NCBI GenBank assembly: GCA_016839055.1
Contig: JAEKNX010000016.1
Coordinates: forward strand, 20,588 to 84,587
From: Spirochaetales bacterium
GTDB taxonomy: Bacteria; Spirochaetota; Spirochaetia; UBA9216
Direction of reading: 5' to 3'
DNA length: 64,000 nt
Each line of letters starts with the position of its first letter. The first letter of the stretch is position 1. Of the stretch, positions 35,062-43,293 are shown piece after piece. A program made the translations under genes and the position numbers. The notes under the pieces were generated by a model. The model worked only from the letters and a program-made list of their open reading frames with translations, had not been told where the DNA came from and ran no database searches.

Positions 35062-36015
35062 ATGAAAAGATTTCTAATCGTGATGCTGGTTTTAATCAGT
35101 CTGAGCGCAATGGCCTTTGCTGGCGGGCAGCAAGACGGCGGAGAAGATATGATTGTTATCGGACTTTCACAGGAAAGTCTTGACCATCCTTTCATGGTTA
35201 CCCAGAGAGACCAGATTATTGAATCAGCCAAAGCATTGCCAAATGTTAAGGTAATAGCAACTGATGGACAGGGTTCAGTTGTAAACCAGGTTGCTGGTAT
35301 TGAAGACATGCTCACAAAGGGTATCGACATTCTGCTGCTTCAGGCTGGAAAGGCTGAGGGTCTTAAGCAGGAACTTAAGAAGGTACACGAGAAGGGCATT
35401 CCTTTCATGTTTGTTGGTAAGCCCATCCACGGAACCGACGCTATCACGATGGTTTCAATGGATAATTATCTGATCGGTACTGAAATTGGTGAATATGTAG
35501 TTGAGGAGCTCAAAGCCAAATACGGTTCAGTCAAGGGTAATGTCGTTGTAATAGAAGGTATACCCGGAGACGAGACCTCAGTAAACAGAGTCGGCGGATT
35601 TCACGAGGTTATTGACACTTACAGCGGTATCAAGGTTGTTGCACAGCAGCCTGCAGATTACAGAAGGCCTCAGGCAGTTTCGGTTATGCAGAATATTCTT
35701 CAGGCAAATCCTACCGGAACTCTCGATGTTGTTTTTGCCGCAAATGGTGAAATGGCCCTCGGAGCTGTTCAGGCTGTTAAAGATGCCGGCAGACTCGATG
35801 AAGTAATCATAATCGGCCTCGACGGTCAGCAGGAAGAGCTTGATGCAATTGCCGCCGGTGATATGGCAGCAACCTGGACCTATGAACCATGTGGAACTCA
35901 GGGATTCGAGCTTGCAATGAAAATACTTGCCGGTGAAACAGTTGATCTCGAAGTTATTCCAGCATCAAGGAAGATAACTAAAGAAAACGTTGCAGGACAG
36001 AAACCTGCTTTCTAA
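35062..36015 (+). CDS. sugar-binding protein of ABC transporter, RbsB type
   Basis: 317 aa. The leader MKRFLIVMLVLISLSAMAFA is followed by GGQQDGGED, the pattern of secreted binding proteins in spirochaetes. The mature protein is a type I periplasmic binding protein: IGLSQESLDHPFMVTQRDQI opens the first domain, NQVAGIEDMLTKGIDILLLQ follows, and the second domain contains DVVFAANGEMALGAVQAVKDAG. Sugar-contacting residues typical of RbsB (an early aromatic pair and the ANGEMA segment) are present in altered form, so the ligand need not be ribose. TAGGAGG lies 8 bp before the ATG. Confidence 0.9.
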   Translation: MKRFLIVMLVLISLSAMAFAGGQQDGGEDMIVIGLSQESLDHPFMVTQRDQIIESAKALPNVKVIATDGQGSVVNQVAGIEDMLTKGIDILLLQAGKAEGLKQELKKVHEKGIPFMFVGKPIHGTDAITMVSMDNYLIGTEIGEYVVEELKAKYGSVKGNVVVIEGIPGDETSVNRVGGFHEVIDTYSGIKVVAQQPADYRRPQAVSVMQNILQANPTGTLDVVFAANGEMALGAVQAVKDAGRLDEVIIIGLDGQQEELDAIAAGDMAATWTYEPCGTQGFELAMKILAGETVDLEVIPASRKITKENVAGQKPAF

Positions 36016-36022
36016 TTAAAAG

Positions 36023-36085
36023 CTGTTTCCCCATACGACCCGCAGGATCGTCCGATCCTTTGGACCGTCGTACGCGGGGAAACAG
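36023..36085 (+). ncRNA. long structured RNA element between binding-protein and transketolase genes
   Basis: The 168-bp gap contains three nested stems: CTGTTTCCCC/GGGGAAACAG (outer, 10 bp), TACGAC/GTCGTA (middle) and AGGATC-GTCC-GATCCT (inner). A further stem, GAGTCCG/CGGGCTC, lies near 36099-36134. There is no T-run, so it is not an ordinary terminator. It may stabilise the transporter mRNA or bind a protein; no known RNA family was recognised. Confidence 0.6.
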
Positions 36086-36182
36086 TCGGAAGCTTATGGA
36101 GTCCGTTTCAAACATTCGACAGCGAAGCGGGCTCTACTTTAAATATAGCATAACTTCCTTGAAATGTTACAGGAGAAAATAG

Positions 36183-37013
36183 ATGGAGACGGTTAAGCTT
36201 GAGAAACAAGCCTTGTTGGTCAGGGAATTGATAATTGAGGCAATTGGAGATCTTGGCGTAGGCCACATAGGCGGATCACTCTCAATTGTCGAGGTTCTGA
36301 CGACACTTTATTATGAATGCATGACTGTGGATCCTGCAAATCCGCTGATGAGCAAACGCGACAGGCTTGTTCTCTCGAAAGGACATGCGGGACCTGCTCT
36401 CTACGCGGTTCTCGCATCAAAAGGATATTTCCCGATCGATTGGTTGAAAACACTCAACGCGGGCGGCACAAGGCTGCCGAGCCACTGTGACCGGAGACTC
36501 ACTCCGGGAATCGATATGAGTACAGGTTCCCTCGGACAGGGGCTATCGGCCGCGATAGGAATGGCTCTCGGCAGCAGGATGGACGGCCTGGATAACTGGA
36601 TCTATGCAATATTAGGTGATGGTGAGAGTGATGAGGGCCAGGTCTGGGAGGCCGCCATGGCGGGCGCCCATTTCGAACTTGACCGGCTCATTGCCTTTAC
36701 CGATTACAACAAGATGAATATCGACGGCTACACAAGGGACATCATGAACCTTGATGATCTCGGAGCAAAATGGTCGGCATTCAACTGGCATGTCCAGAGA
36801 GTAAACGGTCATGAAATTGAAGAGATAATAAACGCAGTTGCCCGGGCAAAGAAGGTAATTGGCCGCCCTTCAATGATCATCCTCGATACCGTGAAGGGTA
36901 AAGACTGCAGCTTTGCAGAAGGAAAAATATCAAGTCATAATATGACGGTAAGCCTTCAGCAGAAAGAAGAGGCTCTTGCCTTGCTGAAAAAAAAGGAGAA
37001 GCTCTATGCCTGA
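36183..37013 (+). CDS. transketolase, N-terminal (thiamine diphosphate) subunit
   Basis: 276 aa, the pyrophosphate-binding half of transketolase as a separate protein. LVLSKGHAGPALYAVLASKGYFP contains the conserved substrate histidine; SLGQGLSAAIGMALGS and GDGESDEGQVWEAAMAGAHFELDRLI are the TPP/metal motif (GDG-x25-N; here ending in TDYNKMN). Split transketolases are common in anaerobes and also serve sulfosugar and other specialised pathways. CAGGAG precedes the ATG. It overlaps the C-terminal subunit gene by 8 bp. Confidence 0.92.
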   Translation: METVKLEKQALLVRELIIEAIGDLGVGHIGGSLSIVEVLTTLYYECMTVDPANPLMSKRDRLVLSKGHAGPALYAVLASKGYFPIDWLKTLNAGGTRLPSHCDRRLTPGIDMSTGSLGQGLSAAIGMALGSRMDGLDNWIYAILGDGESDEGQVWEAAMAGAHFELDRLIAFTDYNKMNIDGYTRDIMNLDDLGAKWSAFNWHVQRVNGHEIEEIINAVARAKKVIGRPSMIILDTVKGKDCSFAEGKISSHNMTVSLQQKEEALALLKKKEKLYA

Positions 37014-37944
37014 TATGGATATGAGAGATGCCTACTGCCTGGCCCTTAAAGAGCTGGCAGCTGATAATAAAAATATTGTAGCGCTTGACGCGGACCTTAT
37101 GGGAGCAGACGGGCTTTCCTCTTTCAAGAAAGAATTCCCTGATCAGTTTATAAACGTTGGAGTGGCCGAAGCTAATATGGTTGGAATAGCATCAGGTCTC
37201 TCGACGATGGGCAAAATCCCATTTGCATCGAGCTTTGCCTGTTTTGCATCGAGACGAGTGTATGATCAGTTCTTTATATCGTCAAATTATGCCGGACTCA
37301 AGGTCAACCTGACAGGAAGTGATCCGGGGATATCCGCCCAACTTAACGGCGGTACCCACATGGCCTTCGAGGATATCGGAATAATGCGCAATACTCCGAA
37401 CCTCGTAATCTATGAGCCCTGTGACATAGTTTCGATGAAAGCTCTCGTCAAGGAGGCCGCAAAGATTCCGAACTGTACCTATTTAAGGCTTCACCGGAAG
37501 GGTTCGAACACAATCTATGATCAAAATGAGACCTTTGAGCTGGGTAAGGGAAAGGTCCTGCGTGACGGAACAGATCTTACAATTATTGCTACTGGTTACA
37601 TTCTGGTCCCCGAGGCGCTTAAGGCGGCAGAGGCTCTCTCGGCAAAGGGCATTGAGGCCGCTGTCATCGACGGGTACAGCATCAAACCCTTCGACGAGGA
37701 CCTGGTACTTGAATACGCGAAGAAAACCGGTGCGGTTCTTACATGTGAAAACCACCAGGCAGCAACAGGGCTTGGAAGCGCTGTTGCTACTTTTCTTTCT
37801 GCAAAACATCCTGTCCCTGTCTTTACCCATGGAGTAAAGGATGTCTTTGGAGAAGTAGGCGGGATGGATTACCTGAAAAAGAAATTCGGTTTTACAGCCG
37901 AAAGAATCACAGAACTAGCCGAGGCGCTGATAAAGGAAAAGTAA
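37006..37944 (+). CDS. transketolase, C-terminal (pyrimidine-binding) subunit
   Basis: 312 aa partner of the preceding subunit. VALDADLMGADGLSSFKKEFPDQFINVGVAEANMVGIASGLSTMG holds the conserved glutamate that activates the thiamine cofactor (GVAEAN). SDPGISAQLNGGTHMAFEDIGIMRNTPNL is the pyrimidine domain, and the C-terminal domain begins near GKGKVLRDGTDLTIIATGYI. AAGGAG lies before the ATG. The next gene, encoding an aldehyde oxidoreductase, starts 3 bp later, so the aldehyde made or left over by the transketolase reaction may be its substrate. Confidence 0.92.
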   Translation: MPDMDMRDAYCLALKELAADNKNIVALDADLMGADGLSSFKKEFPDQFINVGVAEANMVGIASGLSTMGKIPFASSFACFASRRVYDQFFISSNYAGLKVNLTGSDPGISAQLNGGTHMAFEDIGIMRNTPNLVIYEPCDIVSMKALVKEAAKIPNCTYLRLHRKGSNTIYDQNETFELGKGKVLRDGTDLTIIATGYILVPEALKAAEALSAKGIEAAVIDGYSIKPFDEDLVLEYAKKTGAVLTCENHQAATGLGSAVATFLSAKHPVPVFTHGVKDVFGEVGGMDYLKKKFGFTAERITELAEALIKEK

Positions 37945-37947
37945 GTT

Positions 37948-39786
37948 ATGAAAGGATATAATGGAAGATATCTTGATATTGATCTATCCGCCGGGACGGT
38001 CGAGGTAAAACCCTTATCCGAGGACATGGTGAGGCAGTATATCGGCGGGAGCGGTCTGGGGGCGAAATTTCTTTATGACGCTACCGGTCCGGATACTGAT
38101 CCCCTGGGTCCAGAAAATATAATGATATTTGCATCAGGTCCTGTTACCTCAACCGGGGGCTTCAACTCCGATCGTTTTGAGGTTGTAAGCAAATCACCCC
38201 AGAGTGGAATTTATGGTGAGGCCAGCTGCGGAGGCAAATGGGGCGGTCGGTTTAAAAAGACCGGATATGACGCGATGATTGTCAGGGGAAAAGCCACGTC
38301 TCCTGTCTATATAACTATAACCGATAAAGATGTGAAAATTGAAGATGCATCAGATCTCTGGGGGCTTGATACTTTCAAAACTCACAGACAGCTGAAAGAA
38401 GCTGCCGGCAAGGGTGCGGAAGTTGCCTGTATCGGTCCATCGGGAGAAAAGATGATCCGCATAGCCGCTATTATTGCTGACGGTGCTCATGGAAGGGCTG
38501 CCGGGCGTTGTGGACTCGGAGCGGTAATGGGATCCAAAAATCTGAAAGCAGTAGTTGTAAACGGAAATACTGTTCCTGAAATTGCAGATGCAGGTCGTAT
38601 TAAAGAGATTAATAAATCACTCAATAAGTCGATGAAAGAAGACGCAGCCTGTATGCGGGAGGCAGGTACAACCTGTGCCCTCGATTATTTTGAAGAAATT
38701 GGAAACCTGCCTATCAGGAACTGGTATCAGGGAAACTGGCCCGAGGGGGCTGAAAATCTCAAAGGCTATACTACAGTTAAAACTCATAAGGCCAAGAGGT
38801 ACGCTTGCGGTAACTGTCCTATTGCCTGCGGCAAAATTGTAAAGGCCAAGGATGGACCATATGACGGAGAAGATGTCGCTGCTCCCGAGTATGAAACCGT
38901 TGGGCTAATGGGTTCTAACCTCATGATAGATGACTATGATATTGTTGTTAAGGAAAATGAGCTTTGTAACCGTTACGGAATAGACACTATCGCTGCCGGA
39001 AATACAATCGCAGCGGCTATGGAAGCTTTTGAGCGCGGAATTATAAGCCTTGAGGATACTGACGGCATAGAGCTCCGGTTCGGTGACGGCCAGGCGGCAA
39101 TTCAAGCCCTGGAAAAGATGTGCAAACGTGAAGGCCGGCTCGGAGAACTCCTTTGTGACGGTTCCCGGAGCTTTGCTGAAAAAGTAGGACCTGAGGTTAA
39201 TGAGTTTATTCACCAGGTGAAGGGGCTTGAATTCCCCGCCCACGATCCTAGAGCTAACTTCTCGCTTGCTCTCGCCTATGCAACCTCAAACAGGGGCGCC
39301 TGTCATCTGTCGTTCACCCAGGATTATGAAGAAACTTTTGTCGAAAACCTCGGTGTCGAAGCTTCGAAAGGACGATTCTCTCCTGAAAAGGCGGCCATTG
39401 TCGCCAGGATGCAGGACTGGTCATGTCTGTTTGATTCACTCTGTATCTGTAAATTTGCCCGTTATGGCGGACTTATGCTGCAGCAGACGCTTGATTATCT
39501 TAATGCTTCGACCGGATGGGATATGGATATGGAAGATTTTCTTAAAGCCGGTGAGAGAATATTCAATTTAAAGAGGCTCTACAATCAGAAGCACGGAATA
39601 TCACGGAAGGATGATACTCTTCCGCCCAGGATCTTAACCCATCGCAGAGGGGGTGGAACAAATGAGCTTCCTCCACTTAACGTGATGCTTAGCGATTATT
39701 ATGATTTCCGCGGATGGGATGAGATGGGCCGCGTAACAGCTAAAAAACTTAACGAACTTGATATTGTAAGTCAGAAGGCCGGCTGA
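37948..39786 (+). CDS. tungsten-dependent aldehyde:ferredoxin oxidoreductase
   Basis: 612 aa enzyme of the AOR family, which oxidises an aldehyde to the acid with ferredoxin. The N-terminal domain (YNGRYLDIDLSAGTVEVKPL, then QYIGGSGLGAKFLYD) is typical; SGPVTSTGGFNSDRFEVVSKSPQSGIYGEAS binds the tungstopterin; the [4Fe-4S] ligands are CGNCPIAC near residue 290 and a later cysteine in SLCICKF. AOR enzymes are oxygen-sensitive and found in anaerobes. It closes the operon 3 bp after the transketolase subunit. Specificity is unknown; glyceraldehyde-3-phosphate or another C2-C4 aldehyde are reasonable options. Confidence 0.92.
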   Translation: MKGYNGRYLDIDLSAGTVEVKPLSEDMVRQYIGGSGLGAKFLYDATGPDTDPLGPENIMIFASGPVTSTGGFNSDRFEVVSKSPQSGIYGEASCGGKWGGRFKKTGYDAMIVRGKATSPVYITITDKDVKIEDASDLWGLDTFKTHRQLKEAAGKGAEVACIGPSGEKMIRIAAIIADGAHGRAAGRCGLGAVMGSKNLKAVVVNGNTVPEIADAGRIKEINKSLNKSMKEDAACMREAGTTCALDYFEEIGNLPIRNWYQGNWPEGAENLKGYTTVKTHKAKRYACGNCPIACGKIVKAKDGPYDGEDVAAPEYETVGLMGSNLMIDDYDIVVKENELCNRYGIDTIAAGNTIAAAMEAFERGIISLEDTDGIELRFGDGQAAIQALEKMCKREGRLGELLCDGSRSFAEKVGPEVNEFIHQVKGLEFPAHDPRANFSLALAYATSNRGACHLSFTQDYEETFVENLGVEASKGRFSPEKAAIVARMQDWSCLFDSLCICKFARYGGLMLQQTLDYLNASTGWDMDMEDFLKAGERIFNLKRLYNQKHGISRKDDTLPPRILTHRRGGGTNELPPLNVMLSDYYDFRGWDEMGRVTAKKLNELDIVSQKAG

Positions 39787-39809
39787 CTTTTATAGTCTGC
39801 AATTACCAT

Positions 39810-39840
39810 TGCCCCCGGCCGTATGCGAGGTCAGGGGGCA
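39810..39840 (+). terminator. hairpin ending the rbs-like/transketolase/AOR operon
   Basis: TGCCCCC/GGGGGCA with an inner GGCC/GGTC extension; 7-11 bp stem. There is no T-run, so it could be a processing or rho-assisted end. It lies 24 bp after the AOR stop. Confidence 0.55.
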
Positions 39841-40336
39841 TTGAGTTGAATATCCTGTTGATGAAATTAAGATACAACTTGATGTAAGAAAACAGGAGCC
39901 TTATTAGTCCAAATTGAGTATATTTAAATAGTAGGATCCAATTTATATGAGAGTGCTTGTAGCAGGTGCAACCGCGGCCTGAATGAACTGATCCATAATC
40001 AGGCATCACTGTAAGCATTTAAGGCATTGTTTATTATGAGATTTATGTTCGCATAAGGGGATTTGATGTTGATACAGACAGCAATTCTAAATTTGGCTGC
40101 AATTTTATAATCATCCGGCCCTTACTGCACCCCGTACCTAGATTTCTGCTGCGAAGACGCAGATGTTTTCCACAGTTACGAGGCCCCGCAGCGTCGGCAT
40201 ACACAGGCAGCCAAATTCAGAAGTACAGGCTGTCTGGAAGCGGGATTAGAGCTAATAAAAACAAGGCAAAGAGGAATATAATAATCTTCTTGCATTTAAA
40301 TAATTATTCAACCGCTTCCGGAGGTCAAATTTAGAA
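39841..40336. other. long intergenic region with a decayed Rossmann gene
   Basis: About 500 bp without an intact gene. Besides the remnant at 39947-40014 no coding frame with family features was seen. The middle part holds GC-rich stretches (near 40120-40240) whose origin is unclear. Confidence 0.4.
39947..40014 (+). pseudogene. start of a decayed NAD(P)-binding Rossmann protein
   Basis: ATG opens MRVLVAGATAA, the beginning of an NmrA/extended-SDR protein (normally MRVLVAGATG), then a stop. One frame over, LNELIHNQASL resembles the next part of such a protein (xLVNELIHNGHxV). The rest is gone. Confidence 0.4.
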
Positions 40337-40365
40337 TTGCTGTGATACAGATTATTTTATATACT
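40337..40365 (+). promoter_or_regulatory. promoter of the second acyl-CoA synthetase gene
   Basis: TTGCTG (40337-40342), 17-bp spacer, TATACT (40360-40365). The leader to ATG 40440 would be about 68 nt. Confidence 0.5.
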
Positions 40366-40439
40366 TTTCCCCGAAAAGATGTTTAAATAAAATCGTCCGA
40401 TTATCAACGGATGAAATATGTTGAAAGAGGACGTAGCTT

Positions 40440-42383
40440 ATGTATAAGAATCTTTTGGAAATCCCATTTAATACTGCCCAGAAATATCCGGATAGAGTTT
40501 CTCACAGGTTTAGAGAAGGCAAATCATTTACCGATATTACTTATTCCCGGTTTGTGCAGGATATTAAAATTTTGACCGAAGGTTTCGCGGCTTATGGTAT
40601 TCAAGAGGGAGATCATGCTGCCTTTTTTGTTAACAACAGGTATGAATGGACCCTGGTAGACCACGCTTTAATGGCAATTTCCGCTGTTTCTGTTCCTAGG
40701 GGCTCGGATACATCCCCAATGGAGGCGGTTTTTATATTTAATCACTCAGATTCCAAATGGGCTGTCCTTGAGAATATCGCCCAGTATAAGGAACTGCTAA
40801 CTGTTTCAGAAAGTTTCAGAGAAGACTGCGAAAAGATTTTTATCATTGATCGATGTGATGGTTTTGAGGATCCGGAGAACAAGATAGTCTTCTTTGATGA
40901 TCTTTACGCCAGAGGCGAAGAAGTGCTGCGTGAGGATCCTTCCGCCTTCGATGCGCATTATAAGGCTGTTTCGGCCGATAACCTTCTGACAATCATCTAT
41001 ACCTCGGGTACCACAGGGAATCCGAAAGGTGTAATGCTCTCTCATATTCAATTTCTTCAGCAGGTAAAAATGGTTATACCCAGGCTTATGATTGACGAGA
41101 AGGCAGGCGAGGTTACCGTAACAATTCTTCCCGCATGGCATGTCTTTGAGCGGGCGTTTGAGTATGTAGGCCTGAGTGCGGGTATCTCGTTTGTTTACTC
41201 CTCGCTTAAACATTTCAGTGTTGATATTTTACGTGAGAAACCTCATTTCCTTGTTACGGTGCCCCGTGTCTGGGATTCGATACATTCTAAAATGCGGAAG
41301 CATATGCGCACGCAGAGTCCTGCCAAACGCGGCATATTTAATTTTTTTGTCGCCGTGAATATGAGATACAAGACCCGCAAATCCTACTTTAACAGAACCT
41401 TTATCAGCTATGAGGATGAAGATGCCTTCCAGAAAGTTTCCAGATCAATAGGCTATGCTTTATCGATGGCCGTGACTTATCCTCTCCATAGAATGGCAGA
41501 GATAATGTTCAAGGCGGTAAGGGCTAAGGTCGGAGGTCGTCTTCGAATGGCTATTTCGGGCGGCGGTTCTCTTCCTCCTGCTGTAGATGACTTTTTCGCG
41601 TCCGTGGGGATTACGGTAATGAATTCCTACGGGATGACAGAGAGCGCTCCCGGCATCACAAGCCGTGCGCTGGGACGAAATACCCTGGGTTCGGTTGGTA
41701 TTCCCTTTGTCGATACAGAAGTGAAGATTCTGGATGATAAGGGGAGGGAGGTTTCCGTCGGAGAAAAAGGTACCCTCTATGCCCGCGGCCCTCAGATTAT
41801 GAGCGGATATTATAAGAATAAAGAGGCCACCGAGAAGGTTCTCTCAGAAGACGGATGGCTCTGTACCGGGGATCTGGCGAAAAAGACAGTTTACGGAGAT
41901 TATGTCCTTGTGGGCAGGAATAAAGACACTATCATCCTCTTCGGAGGTGAAAACGTAGATCCGAACCCTATCGAGGACAAAATACAGGAATCCGAATTAA
42001 TAGATCATGTAATGGTATTGGGTCAGGACAGGAAGGGACTTACAGCCTTCATCGCAATAAATGAAGAGGAACTTTCACGGATAGCCGAATCAATTAAAGT
42101 TAAGATTGGCAATGTTTTCGACCATATCTCAGAGCCGACTGAGCTTCGATCTAAAGAGGTTTCCGAGGCATATAAGAGTCTACAGGAATGGATAAAGCTT
42201 GATCTGAACAAGAAGATCACCCGCAAAAGCGGATTTAAACCCTTTGAGACAATATCAGATGTGATTATCGTTAAAAATACCTTCATGATCGGCGAAGAAC
42301 TCACCCAGACCCTGAAGATAAAAAGGCAGAGCATCAACGATAAGTACCAGCAGATAATCCGGCATTTTATGGGTAAAGCATAA
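40440..42383 (+). CDS. AMP-forming long-chain acyl-CoA synthetase
   Basis: 647 aa ANL-superfamily ligase. IYTSGTTGNPKGVMLSHIQF is the phosphate loop (about residue 190); NSYGMTESAPGITSRALG and DGWLCTGDLAKKTVYGDYVLVGRNKDTIILFGGENV are the later core motifs. It is a paralogue of the enzyme at 10290, though only moderately similar outside the motifs. It sits between the two sigma-54 operons but has its own promoter-like sequence and shows no sigma-54 element, so it may be an unrelated housekeeping lipid gene. It converges with the activase gene, with 7 bp between the stops. Confidence 0.88.
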   Translation: MYKNLLEIPFNTAQKYPDRVSHRFREGKSFTDITYSRFVQDIKILTEGFAAYGIQEGDHAAFFVNNRYEWTLVDHALMAISAVSVPRGSDTSPMEAVFIFNHSDSKWAVLENIAQYKELLTVSESFREDCEKIFIIDRCDGFEDPENKIVFFDDLYARGEEVLREDPSAFDAHYKAVSADNLLTIIYTSGTTGNPKGVMLSHIQFLQQVKMVIPRLMIDEKAGEVTVTILPAWHVFERAFEYVGLSAGISFVYSSLKHFSVDILREKPHFLVTVPRVWDSIHSKMRKHMRTQSPAKRGIFNFFVAVNMRYKTRKSYFNRTFISYEDEDAFQKVSRSIGYALSMAVTYPLHRMAEIMFKAVRAKVGGRLRMAISGGGSLPPAVDDFFASVGITVMNSYGMTESAPGITSRALGRNTLGSVGIPFVDTEVKILDDKGREVSVGEKGTLYARGPQIMSGYYKNKEATEKVLSEDGWLCTGDLAKKTVYGDYVLVGRNKDTIILFGGENVDPNPIEDKIQESELIDHVMVLGQDRKGLTAFIAINEEELSRIAESIKVKIGNVFDHISEPTELRSKEVSEAYKSLQEWIKLDLNKKITRKSGFKPFETISDVIIVKNTFMIGEELTQTLKIKRQSINDKYQQIIRHFMGKA

Positions 42384-42390
42384 ACACTGC

Positions 42391-43290
42391 TTAATGAATC
42401 TTCGTAACCAGTCCCTCTGATTCGAATAAGTAAGCCCAAGCCTTCAGCTGCTTCTCAGTCGGAGGCTCGGTGTCCTCCATCTGGTAGACCTGCTGGAGAG
42501 CCTTGTATTTTCCTGAGCCGTAGCTGTGGTAGGGCAGCAGGTGAACCTCACCCTTGAAGCCGCTGTTAAGGACCAGGGCCGCCGCCGCCCTGAAATGCTC
42601 ATCTGTGGCGTTATAGCCGGGAATCACCGGCAGCCGTACTATTATTTTTTTCTCGGGGACGAGCTTCATGAAATTATAGATGATTACCTCGTTGTCAACG
42701 CCCACCGCCGATGAGTGTTTTTCCGGGTTTATATGTTTCAGATCGAAGAGAATAAGATTGGCGGCTTCCACAGCCCGGTGAAAGGGTTCCCACGTTCTAT
42801 GTCCACATGTCTCGACTGCTGAGTGAATGCCGAGTGCTTTGAGTCGCAGAAGCAGCTCCCGGCAGAAGGCCGCCTGCATTGTCGGCTCTCCGCCTGAGAG
42901 TGTCACCCCGCCGCCGGAGCGTCTGAAATAGGGAACGTCCCGAAGGAGGACGGGTATAATTTCATCCACGCTCTTTTTCTGCCCGACTATCTCCAGGGCG
43001 CCGGTAGGGCAGGCTTTCGCGCATTTACGAATATCGACGATATTGCGGTCAAATAGGACGCCATCTTCGGTTATTGAGATTCCCAATCCTTCACAGGATT
43101 TCACACACTGTCCGCATAAAATGCATTTGCTCCTGTAGTACATAAGTTCCATATCCGGATTCTTCGACTCCGGATTGGAACACCAGAGGCAGTCGAGAGG
43201 GCAGCCCTTAAGAAAAAGGACGGTCCGCGTCCCCGGACCGTCATGGAGAGAAAACCTCTGAGTATTAAATATTATTCCTGACTGTGTCAT
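42391..43290 (-). CDS. glycyl radical enzyme activating enzyme (radical SAM)
   Basis: 299 aa. Radical-SAM cysteines are in FLKGCPLDCLWCSNPES (C-x3-C-x2-C). A ferredoxin-like insertion follows: CILCGQCVKSCEGLG and a shorter second set, CAKACPTG, together fit one or two [4Fe-4S] clusters as in diol-dehydratase-type activases. GGVTLSGGEPTMQ is the SAM-binding GGE motif. It makes the glycyl radical in the enzyme encoded 3 bp upstream in the operon. The second cluster appears to have fewer cysteines than the usual CxxCxxCxxxC, which may mean only one auxiliary cluster. Confidence 0.93.
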   Translation of the reverse strand: MTQSGIIFNTQRFSLHDGPGTRTVLFLKGCPLDCLWCSNPESKNPDMELMYYRSKCILCGQCVKSCEGLGISITEDGVLFDRNIVDIRKCAKACPTGALEIVGQKKSVDEIIPVLLRDVPYFRRSGGGVTLSGGEPTMQAAFCRELLLRLKALGIHSAVETCGHRTWEPFHRAVEAANLILFDLKHINPEKHSSAVGVDNEVIIYNFMKLVPEKKIIVRLPVIPGYNATDEHFRAAAALVLNSGFKGEVHLLPYHSYGSGKYKALQQVYQMEDTEPPTEKQLKAWAYLFESEGLVTKIH

Positions 43291-43293
43291 AAG

